64,000 nt of DNA from Misgurnus anguillicaudatus (GCF_027580225.2 NC_073337.2:14180001-14244000), one strand, 5' to 3'. Shown: positions 1-10,969, counted from the first letter of the stretch. Program-made: numbers and translations. The notes: generated by a model from the sequence alone, not told the origin.

Positions 1-548
1 TAATAAATAGCATGTATGCTTATCAATCTGTTGCAATGCAATAAATACGAGGGCGAATCATTCTTTATCATTTACCAGACAAGTTTGTAATTGAGACAAG
101 ATGATTTCCCTTAATGACAAAACAGGATTTTAATTTTAAGCATTCTTACAATATACATATGCAGTGCTCCCCGAACCCCAATAAGAGAAAGGGGGTCACC
201 TTAATTTTATGCGGCACTGCACAGAACGATTGGCGAGTGACATAACTGAGCAATTTCATCAAAAGCAACAAACAAAAGTCATGACCTAAACCATATGTGG
301 CAGTTTTACCCTTTGAATTATAGTTATATGAAACATGTCTGTGCTGACTGCATATATCTCAGTGCAGATGATGCGCTGTGTCTGCACAGTGAGTGCTCTT
401 CTTAATTAAATGCAATGGTCCGAGCAAACAATACAGTAAATAGCCTATACAAAAAGTTTGCGATGTCCCTGTTGGCAAGGTATACAGCGTGACTAGAAAT
501 GTATAATTCGCAAACTAGTAATGATTTATTTGAACAGATTCATTTTAA

Positions 549-1170
549 AGGAACATGCCCACATTTTGGGATTTTAGCTTATTCACCGTATCCCCCAGAG
601 TTAGATAAGTCCATACATACCTTTCTCATCTCTGTGCGTGCTGTAACTCTGTCTGACGTAGCCCCCGCTAGCTTAGCTTAGCACAAAGACTGGAAATGAG
701 TGGCTCCAGCTAGCATACTGCTCCCAACAAGTGATTTATGTGTTGTGATTTGTATAGTCACACTGTGTACAAATAACAAGGTCATATGAGACACAGCCAT
801 CTTTTAACAGTATACATACTGAGAACTATAACACTCCGCCCAAGTAGCAGTGCTTCGCCTTCTGAGAATATAGTTCCCAGTGTGTATACTGTTGAAGGAT
901 GGCTGTGTCTCATATGACCTTGTTTTACATGGTGTGACTATACAAATCACAACACATAAATAGGAAAATGTTTGCGTTATTTTGTCACTTATTGGGAGCA
1001 TTATGCTAGCTGGAGCCATTCACTTCCAGTCTTTGTGCTAAGCTAAGCTAGCGGGGGCTGCGTCAGCCAGAGTTACAGCACGCACGGAGATGAGAAAGGT
1101 ATGTATGGACTTATCTAACTCTGGGGGATATGGTGAATAAGCTAAATTCCCAAAATGTGGGCGTGTTCCT
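549..1170. mobile_element. 622-bp palindromic DNA element flanked by TTAA
   Basis: The two halves are near-perfect inverted copies folding around about position 845. The left end AGGAACATGCCCACATTTTG pairs with the right end, and internal GGCTGTGTCTCATATGACC also occurs in both orientations. TTAA lies on both sides (545-548, 1171-1174), as for piggyBac-type insertion. Short open frames inside are by-products. Confidence 0.8.
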
Positions 1171-1974
1171 TTAAAGAATGGTAAAATGAAGTCAATCATA
1201 GCATTCATTGTCCAAATTATTGACAAAATTATTCATGAAAAATCGAATAAAATTTTAAACAAATCATAGGAAAATACTAGTTGAATTGTTTGGTTTAACA
1301 TGTGATGTAAGATTATGACTGTGTACTTAAACTACAATCAAATTCAACAAAACATTATAAAAATGCCTGAACATATTGTAGGTTCTGGGTCTCATTTTCA
1401 CATTTAGGCTACCATTATATTTCTAAACAATGCCTTTTTTCTGCATAGATATTAAAAAGGGAATTGATTTTATATTTATACCATGTTGATAACTATTCCT
1501 TAGTGCATTTGGATTAGAACTTTAATTTCTTTACCCAGATGTTCTTGCAATTTCATAAAAACAATGTTATTTGAAAGAGAACATTACTGCAGTACTGTTC
1601 TAGTTATGTTTTAAGTTGACTAGTAAAAGCAATCGAATCGTGAATCCCCGTCAAATGTTCTGAAAAAAAAATCTAGATTAAATTTAAGCCCTAAATTCAA
1701 GGCAGAGCTTTTCAAGTCATCCAGTATTTCTCATTTTGCAATATACAGAAAAAAAACACCACACAAAATATCGGAATGCCAGTTTTTCCTGAATATCGTG
1801 CAGGCCTATTTTAAAATGTTTTGATGTTTAATCTGGAAAGGATTATTTTCAAACTGTCATTGTATTATATGACCCACATTACCATTCTTGAATACAAATT
1901 TAGAAAGACATGTGGGGTCATTTCAAATGTTCAAAACTGTGGCTATGCCCCTTGCCCCACACAAATAAACTTTT

Positions 1975-1997
1975 AATATATATATATATATATATAT
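1975..1997. repeat. (TA)n microsatellite
   Basis: About 11 uninterrupted TA units. Confidence 0.9.
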
Positions 1998-2585
1998 CTA
2001 ACCTGCATCATCGTTTCTTTATTTAGTAAATGAAACTGCATCTCTCTTCTATTATTCTCACGTGTCAGAAATAAAGACACAAATAGACCAACTATTTTTA
2101 CAGATCCATTTTAAATGGACAATCACGCATTTATAAACTTAGTCACTTAGTAGTTCTCTGTTGGTGTCACATTTACACAAGACATGTTTTCCTTTTTATC
2201 ATAATGCCTAAACTAGCTAATTGTTTAAGATAGCAATAAAATAATGACAGGCATACATTATCGCTTATGTTTTCATGTGTTTAAATGTCAATTTTTTATT
2301 GATTTTATTTTTTGCCCAGAAGATTTTTTTATTGAAGTATCAAGTATCTGAGGTGTTTCTTTATGGTATTTAGGAAAAAAAATATTTTCTGTAAAATCAT
2401 AGAGCTATAAAATAAATGTGGATAGCATAGATGGGATCATTTAATTGAATTGGTCTATTTAAGGTATTAAGAATCATGACTTTAGTTCATTGGAAAATCT
2501 AGGAGAAACAAATTAGATGTTAAGATTTGTTATTTTACCCTGAATAACTGTACATAATAGTGTATTTAACAAGAAATACGCTACC

Positions 2586-2880
2586 ATGGTAAACACTGGC
2601 ATGGTTTTAAAGTTACTTTCCTTAAAATCCATTCAGCCACTTTTCTTATGCTTCTTTCGCCTGCACGCATTTGTTCTGATCAAAGAAATTAATGCAAAAT
2701 TTAAACCAACTCAAAGAAACACATCACCCATTTTGCGTTCCCTGTTTCTTCGCACGAGGGAGTCTCTATGCAAATATTCATTATGCAAAAGTTGATTTGC
2801 ATATCTTCCAACAACTCCTCTGTAAACAGCGGGGCCAGATTTAAAGGCTTCTTTTCCCCATGTAATCAAACCAATTATTC
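2586..2880. promoter_or_regulatory. possible intronic regulatory block with octamer motifs
   Basis: Sequence without visible repeat structure, less AT-rich than its surroundings. ATGCAAAT occurs at 2768-2775 and its complement ATTTGCAT near 2796-2803, with ATTATGCAAAA between them. Conservation cannot be tested here. Confidence 0.25.
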
Positions 2881-2909
2881 AAGAAAAGAACGGGAACAAA
2901 AACGGGGTA

Positions 2910-4034
2910 ACACTTTACTTGAAGGGGTGTTCATAAGACTGACATGACACCTCCACAATCATGACATGAGACATCCCACGAACATGAAGGAGATTTTATG
3001 CACGTTTATGACAGCTGTCGTTAATTTTTATTTGTTCAGTTATGTCATTTGTAATGCAAAGATGACATTGTTTGAATTGTCTTTGTCATGACAACTTGAC
3101 ATTAACCAATACATCATAACTTGTCATAAATCTGTCATAAACATGACATAGAAGATAAATTATCAAACTTAAGAAACTACCTAGCTTTATGGGTTAACAT
3201 TACATTAAACTGTCATTTAAATGTCATTAAGTATTAATACTCTGTTTTATAACCGCATCATTAATATTTTTCTTGACCTCAACTAAAGTGGTACAAATAC
3301 AATTTGTCATTAAAATGTCATAAAGTGTTAATACTCTGTCAAATAGTTTTATAACAGTGTCATGAATATTCTTCAGTTCATAATGTTATTTTAAGTTTCC
3401 TCTAGTTGTTAGAGAAATAAAATCAATCATCCAAAAATAAAAATAATAATAATTAAAAATGATAAATTATATTGTATTGCATTATCGCTGCAAAAACAAT
3501 TAATTACATTAAATTAATTAATTAAATTTAAGAACAAGTTGTGTTAGTTGTCAGTTTTTATGTATTGTGCACATACATAAAGTTAAGTATAATCTTTTGA
3601 TGTGTCTGTTGCATTTTGTTAAGGTATTCAAAATTATTTAACATAAGTGTTAATAGAAGTTCAATTTGTACCACTGCAAAAAAATATTCATGATGCTGTT
3701 ATAAAACAATTTGACAGAGTATTAACACATTTTAATGGCATTTTAATGTAATGTTATCCCATAAAGCTAGATAGTTTCTTAAGTTTGATAAATATTCTAC
3801 TATGTCATGTTTATGACAGATTTATGATCAGTTATGATGTATTGGTTTATGTCAAGTTGTCATAACAAAGACAATTCAAACAATGTCATCTTTGCATTAA
3901 AAATGACATAATTGAGCGAATGACACTTAATGAATCAACGTGCATAAAATCTCCTTCATGTTTATGGCACGTGTCATGTTATGATTATGAAGGTGTCATG
4001 TCAGTCTTATGAACACCCCTTCAAGGTAAAGTGT
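2910..4034. mobile_element. 1.1-kb foldback DNA element
   Basis: Ends ACACTTTACTTGAAGGGGTG and its inverted counterpart. Inversion continues deep inside (GTCATAAACATGAC, CTAGCTTTATGGG and TTAATACTCTGT motifs on both arms). Probable short TA or TAA target duplication. Non-coding. Confidence 0.75.
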
Positions 4035-4690
4035 TAATACGCTGCGTATTAATGGAAAAGCAATGTAGTAACAACTCACTGGTACAGTAGAAACAACCTT
4101 GCCATGTGTGACTGAAGTGGATAACACCACTTCCTGTTTGCTTGCCAACTACTAGGACATTCAGAAATCTATTTTTAACAGTTCAGCATTTCTGTTTAAT
4201 CAGGTTAAATCAAGGATATTTGTGTGGTTTGTGTTTTAAGATTTCCCAAAGCACTCAAACTTCCGTGAGAAATGAGAACTGGAATATTTTTTAGGAGAAA
4301 TTAAAATAAAGTTGAAATCCTATTGATATGGAAAACTGTGGTGCAGGTGAAATTACTGAGATCTCAGGACAAATAAACGACAACAAGGAAACTAAAAAAC
4401 TGTATTATAGTGACAATAAACAGTATTAGATTTTAAAACATATATTGAAACGTCTGAGAGTTTCTTAACTTTTTGTCTTTTAAAATTCATGTATTATACA
4501 AAAATAATGGACTTCAGGATTTTTTTTCTTAAGAGTTTAACTGCTTTAAACACAAGCATGAGCAGCCAATAATTTTAAGACTGGAAAAAGTGACATGATA
4601 CACATGATTTGACAACCAAATTAGATATCACATTTTTAAGATCTATCTAACCGCACACTTGTATGAAAAGATAAATTCACTTTGATTTTA

Positions 4691-4821
4691 CACTCTCAGA
4701 AAAAAGGTACAAAAGCTGTCACTTATATAAAGTATATGTATACGTATACGTAAGTGCTATTAACATCTTTTTAAAGGGTACCGTCCGAGTGACAGCTTTC
4801 GTACCTTTATTTCTGAAAGTG
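4691..4821. mobile_element. 131-bp MITE with TA target duplication
   Basis: Terminal inverted repeats of about 30 bp: CACTCTCAGAAAAAAGGTAC against the complement of GTACCTTTATTTCTGAAAGTG. TA on each side suggests mariner-like mobilisation. Confidence 0.7.
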
Positions 4822-4829
4822 TACATCTT

Positions 4830-5838
4830 AAAAGCTGAAAACATACTGTAAATCATCGCAGTACTGCTTAAAATACAGGGTAAACGAGACAATATAGAGA
4901 GTATTTGACCTGCACTAATGTAATTCAGCTCAAATAGCTACAATAATATAACGTCGAGTTTGATTGTGTGTTTGAATGAGTGCTTGTGGCAGAACGCCGC
5001 TGTGTCCCAGCGTGTAATCTCTGCTGCACGAGTGTGTACCCTAATCGCTTAAGTAGCGCTAGAACGGGAATGCACAGCCGTCGCCATGGCAACAACCCCC
5101 TAGCGCCTAAGCACTCCGCACGGCCTGTGTGTTCGACACTCTTCACTGGAACTGGATAATTTCATCACATTAGCTCATGATAATAAAATGTAACACATAT
5201 TTATGCGGTTAACCTTGGGATTTTTTGCGCTCTCTCTCTTTTTCTCTCTCTGTGTGTGTATACGTTTACCATTTTTTCATTTGTTCATAAGCTATTAAAC
5301 TTTCACCATAATTGATGAATGAGCAATCCTTTGAACCCATACAGAACATGGGCATTATGAATATCATCTTTTTATGGAAATTGATAATTAAATTAGAAAT
5401 TTCTACATTTGTCTTTAACATTTCAAAGATCTGTGCTTTAAAAAACATGTTCCTCGTTCAATACAAGTTAAACTATGTGGACTTCATCTGTGGTCTGGCA
5501 GTTTAGTTGACTTCATAGTTTAAATAACACAAAAGTCTATTGGTCAAAAGTTTGGAGAAGATATAGAAAATATAAAGATTGTGAAAAAAAATTACATCAA
5601 ACAATATCAATTTATTGTTACCCCCAGTAGCGTTAAAAATTTTCAAATTTTATATAATTAGTATGGATATAAAAAATATAATAATGCACTAATGGAAATC
5701 GCTTGTATTGACCAAATAAATATATTATTATTTGTGACCCTGTCTGTGAAATTCAGCCTAAAGACTCATAATCTAATAATGAGATGGCATCAAAGTTTGA
5801 TTTTACTTACTTTAATTTCAATCTTTGGCATGCTCCTA
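4830..5838. other. no gene seen; CT/GT-rich simple repeat
   Basis: Contains a short (CT)n/(GT)n tract at 5229-5262 and otherwise unassigned AT-rich sequence. Confidence 0.6.
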
Positions 5839-6375
5839 CCCAGTCTCCTGAGGATGCGTATAAATAGCACGAAGTGTAAAACTCGTGCAATACATACGCC
5901 AAATTCCACTTTGGCGTGCATCTGATACGCAAGTCCTTCCCATTCACTTAAACGGGGCATCTTTTTTTGTCGTTTTATTTATTGGTTTCTCAATTTTTTT
6001 CATTTTAACCATTTTCGCTTGGGTTTAGGGTTAGATTTTAGATTTGCTTAATGAGGTTATTTAATATACAGGCTTCTCCATGTTTTTATCCATATTTAAG
6101 CCATGGTCGCTTGGAGTTGGGGTTAGAGTTGGGGTTTGGGTTAGGATGTCATTTTTATATAACAAAAAGTTGTTGTAACCCTAAACCCAAGTGAAAATGG
6201 TAAAAAAATTGCAAAAAAAATTAGAAACCAATAAATAAAACGACAAAAAAAGATGCACCGTTTAAGTGAATGGGAAGGACTTGCGTATCATATGCACGTC
6301 AAACTGGAATTTGGCGTATGTATTGCACGAGTTTTACACTTCGTGCTATTTATACGCATCTTTAGGAGACTGGGC
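5839..6375. mobile_element. foldback element with telomere-like core
   Basis: Arms of about 200 bp: CAGTCTCCTGAGGATGCGTA pairs with TACGCATCTTTAGGAGACTG. The inner loop carries CGCTTGGGTTTAGGGTTAGA and GGGTTTGGGTTAGGATG, resembling degenerate TTAGGG units. Another element with the same core is at 27790-28165. Confidence 0.75.
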
Positions 6376-6787
6376 TCCATGACCTTACTAAGTCAATATT
6401 AAATATATTAAGGTTATATTTTCACAAAACATTCTTTACATTATGTAGGATTTTTTGTAAAAAAAAAAGTAAACCACAAAAAATTGACATTAGGTGGATT
6501 TTCACAGACATGGTTACATTTATCCAGACTCTTGAGACTCTTTGCCAGTAGATTACAGCTTAACATACTGTGGGAATTCTCTCAGCCATGTGTGTCCATA
6601 TTTTTGACTGGGACATACTTCTAAAAATACTGTGGTATGCTTTAATATTTACTATGGTAAGGTTCAAAAATACTATTATCAGTAATTTTTCTTTTAGTTT
6701 AACACTATAGTAAATACCAAAGTATGTAACAATATTTACTAGGGATGCACCAAAGCCGAATATAAAGAAAAAAGAAAAGCTCAACCA

Positions 6788-6998
6788 CACTCTAAAAATG
6801 TCTGGGTTATTTTTGATGGGTAATGGGTAAACATTGGACAGAACACATGCTGGGCCAAAAGTTATGCAACTATGGGGTAAAAATAACCCAACAGTTGGGT
6901 TAAAACAACCCAGCATTGGGTCAACTTTAACCCAGCGGTGTGTTTTGTCCAATATTTACCCATTGTGAGTCAAAAATAATCCAGTCATTTTTAAAGTG
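6788..6998. mobile_element. AACCCAGC-type foldback MITE
   Basis: Inverted arms opening CACTCTAAAAATGTCTGGGT, with AACCCA/TGGGTT runs in both orientations. Related copies at 18087-18256 and, as a half copy, 54150-54224. Confidence 0.65.
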
Positions 6999-7080
6999 CA
7001 AAGGCTGAATACCGAAAAACCGAATTATTTTGCCAATTTTCTCACCATTGTACCATTTTACTATATTCATTTCACACTAT

Positions 7081-7515
7081 TGTAACGGGTGCTTTAAAGA
7101 AAGCGATGAGAAGATGAATCCATGTGCAAAAGGTATTTATTGTGTAAAATCCCAATAAGGGCCAGCAAACAAATCCAGTAAGGGTAATCCAACAATCTTA
7201 ATCCAAATAACAGGCTCAGGTTCAGGGCAGGCAGAGTAACAATCAAAATCCAGAAAACAGGCACAGGTCAAAAAACAGGCAGATACAGATACAGATACAG
7301 ATTAACAGAAACAGGCAGATAAACAGACTTGGTATTGGCGATGTAATAATCAGCCTTGAACTGGAGTACAGGAAGTGGCTTTATACAAACAGACAGGAAG
7401 TGTGAAGTGAAACATGGCAGGATGTATTTCAAAATAAAAGCCAGAACAGAGCAGGGTATCAAAATAAAAGTCCAAAATACACAGAACACAAGAAAACACA
7501 GAACAAAACCTTACA
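7081..7515 (-). repeat. 3' LTR
   Basis: 435 bp. It carries two extra AGATAC units (12 bp) and lacks an 8-bp stretch compared with the other LTR. Confidence 0.92.
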
Positions 7516-10051
7516 GAACCCCCCCTCTAAAGGGCGACTCCCGGAGCCCAACATACACATAATAAAGTCCAATAGAGGGTGGGCGGGCGGGCCAGGACCT
7601 CTTGGCGAAGGCAGGGCAGTTCAGGAGAGGTCCTGGGTCATATGGCCAGGATGGTCCAGGAACATGGGGCAGATGCGGGCCTGGGTCATGGGGCAGGCTA
7701 GGACCTGGGTCATGGGGCAGGCTAGGACCTGGGTCATGGGGCAGGCTAGGACCTGGGTCATGGGGCAGGCTAGGACCTGGGTCATGGGGCAGGCTAGGAC
7801 CTGGGTCATGGGGCAGGCTAGGACCTGGGTCATGGGGCAGGCTAGGACCTGGGTCATGGGGCAGGCTAGGACCTGGGTCATGGGGCAGGCTAGGACCTGG
7901 GTCATGGGGCAGATGCGGGCCTGGGTCATGGGGCAGGCTTGGACCTGGGTCATGGGGCAGGCTAGGACCTGGGTCATGGGGCAGGCATGGACCTGGGTCA
8001 TGGGGCAGGCTAGGACCTGGGTCATGGGGCAGGCTTGGACCTGGGTCATGGGGCAGGCTTGGACCTGGGTCATGGGGCAGGCTTGGACCTGGGTCATGGG
8101 GCAGGCTTGGACCTGGGTCATGGGGCAGGCTTGGACCTGGGTCATGGGGCAGGCTTGGACCTGGGTCATGGGGCAGGCTTGGACCTGGGTCATGGGGCAG
8201 GCTTGGACCTGGGTCATGGGGCAGGCTTGGACCTGGGTCATGGGGCAGGCTTGGACCTGGGTCATGGGGCAGGCTTGGAGCTATATCATGGGGCAGAAAT
8301 AGACCTGGAACACAGGGAGAGGAAGGGTCCGAGCACACTTCGGCCTCCGCCTTGGTGTCCTCTGCCTCCTCCCTGTGTCCGGGTACTACCCCCCCCCAAA
8401 AAAAACTTGGGAAAGCTCCCAAAGCCCAGGGTGGCGATGTCCCAGGTGAATCAGACAAGACAGGTGAATCAGGCAGGACAGACGAATCAGATGAGTCGGG
8501 CAGGACAGACGAATCAGATGAGTCGGGCAGGACAGACGAATCAGATGAGTCGGGCAGGACAGACGAATCAGATGAGTCGGGCAGGACAGACGAATCAGAT
8601 GAGTCGGGCAGGACAGACGAATCAGATGAGTCGGGCAGGACAGACGAATCAGATGAGTCGGGCAGGACAGACGAATCAGATGAGTCGGGCAGGACAGACG
8701 AATCAGATGAGTCGGGCAGGACAGACGAATCAGATGAGTCGGGCAGGACAGACGAATCAGATGAGTCGGGCAGGACAGACGAATCAGATGAATCAGATGG
8801 ATTAGATGAATCAGAAGAATCAGAGGAGTCGGGCGGATCAGGTGAATCGGGCAGATCAGATGAATCGGGCAGATCGGGCGAATCGGGCGAATCAGGCGAA
8901 TCGGGCAGATCAGGCGAATCGGGCAGATCAGGCGAATCGGGCAGATCAGGCGAATCGGGCAGATCAGGCGAATCGGGCAGATCAGGCGAATCGGGCAGAT
9001 CAGGCGAATCGGGCAGATCAGGCGAATCGGGCAGATCAGGTGAATCGGGCAGATCAGGTGAATCGGGCAGATCAGGCGAGTCAGGCGAATCAGGCGAATC
9101 AGGCGAATCAGGCGAATCAGGCAGGTCAGGTGAGTCGAGCAGATCAGATGAGTCGAGCAGATCAGATGAGACGAGCAGATCAGATGAGACGGGCAGATCA
9201 GATGAGACGGGCAGATCAGATGAGACGGGCAGATCAGATGAGACGGGCAGATCAGATGAGACGGGCAGATCAGATGAGACGGGCAGATCAGATGAGACGG
9301 GCAGATCAGATGAGACGGGCAGATCAGATGAGTCAGATGGTTTAGATTCAGGGCCTTGAGGAACCTCGGGAACAACAGAGCAGAAGGCAGACCAGACGCA
9401 CCAAAGGGCTATGGCAAATTCTGAAATAACTGAGTTAATGAGACATACCTTTGGGGTTGTCAGTTCAGGCAGGGCGGCCATCTTGACGGAAGGTGCAGGG
9501 TGTACAATAGCTCTCATTAATGCAGGTGTGGTGGTGATGATGGCTCTCTGAAGTACAGGTGCAGGAATGGTGGTGGTTTTCTCAAAAACAGGTACAGGTG
9601 CAGGGAGGATGGCGGCCATTTTGGGAACAGGCAGGGTGGCGGCCATTTTAGGGACAGGCAGGATGGCGGCCATTTTGGGAGCAAGCATGGTGGCGGCCAT
9701 TTTGGGAACAGGCATGGACAGAGCAGGCATAACTGGTACAGGTGTGGGCATAACAGGCAGGACATGGCGTGGCGTGTTGGGAATAGCTTCTGGTTTGCTA
9801 TCCGCAACACCCACCGTGAAGGGAGAGCCACACAACAACAGGGCAAAGTCAATATAACTCTCCAGGGACCAGGCAGACATATCATGAGGCATACACAGAC
9901 GCAACCACTCATCAAGGGCATTATAAAAAATGGGTTTTAAAGTGTCCTCGTCAAAATGTACCTGATTACTCAAGTCCAAAAAATCACTCACATATTCCTC
10001 AATGGGACGGTGGTTCTGGCGTAGTGCAAGCAGGGCAAAAATGGGTTTCAT
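7511..10051 (-). CDS. gag-like protein with four in-frame tandem arrays
   Basis: 846 residues. Residues 1 to about 90 resemble the gag-related N-terminus seen in fish Ty3/gypsy elements (RPIEEYVSDFLDL, then LDEWLRLCMPHD and WSLESYIDFALLLCG). A Pro/Met region with KMAA repeats follows, then about 220 unbroken residues of Asp/Ser/Pro/Leu repeats (DLPVSS, DLPDSP and DSSDSSVLP types), a short unique linker, then about 25 copies of LPHDPGPS. The end (PAFAKRSWPARPPS...) runs to the LTR. No zinc knuckle is visible. All repeat units are multiples of three bases, so the frame survived expansion. Whether it makes a working particle protein is unknown. Confidence 0.75.
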   Translation of the reverse strand: MKPIFALLALRQNHRPIEEYVSDFLDLSNQVHFDEDTLKPIFYNALDEWLRLCMPHDMSAWSLESYIDFALLLCGSPFTVGVADSKPEAIPNTPRHVLPVMPTPVPVMPALSMPVPKMAATMLAPKMAAILPVPKMAATLPVPKMAAILPAPVPVFEKTTTIPAPVLQRAIITTTPALMRAIVHPAPSVKMAALPELTTPKVCLINSVISEFAIALWCVWSAFCSVVPEVPQGPESKPSDSSDLPVSSDLPVSSDLPVSSDLPVSSDLPVSSDLPVSSDLPVSSDLPVSSDLLVSSDLLDSSDLLDSPDLPDSPDSPDSPDSPDSPDLPDSPDLPDSPDLPDSPDLPDSPDLPDSPDLPDSPDLPDSPDLPDSPDLPDSPDLPDSPDSPDSPDLPDSSDLPDSPDPPDSSDSSDSSNPSDSSDSSVLPDSSDSSVLPDSSDSSVLPDSSDSSVLPDSSDSSVLPDSSDSSVLPDSSDSSVLPDSSDSSVLPDSSDSSVLPDSSDSSVLPDSSDSSVLPDSSDSSVLPDSPVLSDSPGTSPPWALGAFPSFFWGGVVPGHREEAEDTKAEAEVCSDPSSPCVPGLFLPHDIAPSLPHDPGPSLPHDPGPSLPHDPGPSLPHDPGPSLPHDPGPSLPHDPGPSLPHDPGPSLPHDPGPSLPHDPGPSLPHDPGPSLPHDPGPSLPHDPGPCLPHDPGPSLPHDPGPSLPHDPGPHLPHDPGPSLPHDPGPSLPHDPGPSLPHDPGPSLPHDPGPSLPHDPGPSLPHDPGPSLPHDPGPSLPHDPGPSLPHDPGPHLPHVPGPSWPYDPGPLLNCPAFAKRSWPARPPSIGLYYVYVGLRESPFRGGVL
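7664..8290 (-). repeat. 24-bp minisatellite, about 25 copies
   Basis: Unit GGGCAGGCTAGGACCTGGGT plus CATG, encoding LPHDPGPS on the minus strand. The left half uses GCTAGGACC and the right half GCTTGGACC; two units read AGATGCGGGCC. Confidence 0.93.
8449..8795 (-). repeat. 27-bp minisatellite, about 12 copies
   Basis: Unit GGACAGACGAATCAGATGAG plus TCGGGCA, almost invariant, encoding DSSDSSVLP on the minus strand. Confidence 0.93.
8830..9345 (-). repeat. 18-bp minisatellite, two sub-families
   Basis: GAATCGGGCAGATCAGGC units (about 8840-9130) and GATCAGATGAGACGGGCA units (about 9130-9345), encoding DLPDSP and DLPVSS on the minus strand. Confidence 0.9.
9606..9722 (-). repeat. 27-bp repeat, four copies
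   Basis: Unit containing GGCGGCCATTTTGGGAACAG, encoding PVPKMAA-type repeats; more diverged than the other arrays. Confidence 0.8.
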
Positions 10052-10107
10052 GGTGCTGGTGGGAGATTACAAACCTTCGCTGGATTCCGGGTTATGGCTG
10101 ATTATTC

Positions 10108-10538
10108 TGTAACGGGTGCTTTAAAGAAAGCGATGAGAAGATGAATCCATGTGCAAAAGGTATTTATTGTGTAAAATCCCAATAAGGGCCAGCAAACAAA
10201 TCCAGTAAGGGTAATCCAACAATCTTAATCCAAATAACAGGCTCAGGTTCAGGGCAGGCAGAGTAACAATCAAAATCCAGAAAACAGGCACAGGTCAAAA
10301 AACAGGCAGATACAGATTAACAGAAACAGGCAGATAAACAGACTTGGTATTGGCGATGTAATAATCAGCATTGAACTGGAGTACAGGAAGTGGCTTTATA
10401 CAAACAGACAGGAAGTGTGAAGTGAAACATGGCAGGATGTATTTCAAAATAAAAGCCAGAACAGAACAGGATGTCAAAATAAAAGTCCGAAATACAAAAA
10501 TACACAGAATACAAGAAAACACAGAACAAAACCTTACA
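10108..10538 (-). repeat. 5' LTR
   Basis: 431 bp, otherwise nearly identical to the partner LTR. The coding frame begins 57 bases downstream. Confidence 0.92.
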
Positions 10539-10658
10539 ACTATGTCATAATAATGCAATTTTTTAAACATTCGAGCAGTCATAATAGGGCCTTTTTACAC
10601 CTGGTCAGATAGTTATAGATAGACTTGTTAAAACTGTCCTATTTACATTCGACCACAC

Positions 10659-10724
10659 AAATGAGTCTTGGCTAAAGGATCAGCTTAATATCTATTAAGC
10701 CGATCCTTTAGCCAAGACTCATTT
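10659..10724. repeat. 32-bp-arm hairpin
   Basis: Arms 10659-10690 and 10693-10724 match with a single mismatch (ATGAGTCTTGGCTAAAGGAT) around a 2-base loop. It lies in the hAT interior, possibly the core of another small element. Confidence 0.8.
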
Positions 10725-10969
10725 ATGTGCCGATCTGCTTTTCCCGTGCAAAATGCAAATAACCTATTCATTTCTATGCCTTAAGAAACTTGCAGCAACG
10801 TACTGTACTGTACGCTGAGCAGTGGATGCGCACCTGCGTGCACGGTCAACCAAAAGGTAGAGAGGGAGAGATGGCGGAAAGATTGACAGGAGATGACAGA
10901 GGAAAAAGCGCTCAACAAAGCGGCCTAACAAAAAGCTTGTTGTTAATAAACATTTTATTTCTTGTTTAA

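Larger units (their letters stand above)
7081..10538 (-). mobile_element. non-autonomous, gag-only LTR retrotransposon
   Basis: Direct LTRs at 7081-7515 (435 bp) and 10108-10538 (431 bp). On the coding (minus) strand they begin TGTAAGG and end CCGTTACA. The 5-bp target duplication ACTAT lies at 7076-7080 and 10539-10543. The LTRs differ by about six substitutions plus 12-bp and 8-bp indels, so the insertion is fairly recent. A purine-rich AGAGGGGGGG tract sits just before the 3' LTR. No TGG-type primer site directly follows the 5' LTR. The interior encodes only a gag-like frame; no protease, reverse transcriptase or integrase is present, so movement would need proteins from a relative. Confidence 0.92.

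Noticed and set aside
5990..6180. Interstitial telomere
   Set aside because: Only a few degenerate TTAGGG-like units occur, inside a foldback element, not an array.
6560..6952. 130-codon minus-strand frame
   Set aside because: Spans the hAT end and a foldback MITE, so it is a chimera of repeats.
7664..9345. CRISPR-like regular repeats
   Set aside because: Units are contiguous without spacers and lie in a eukaryotic retrotransposon coding frame; they are minisatellites.
7602..9359. 585-codon plus-strand frame rich in GPGSWGRL and GRTDESDES repeats
   Set aside because: Antisense of the gag-like frame through arrays with units divisible by three; it has no non-repetitive domain and the LTR orientation favours the minus strand.
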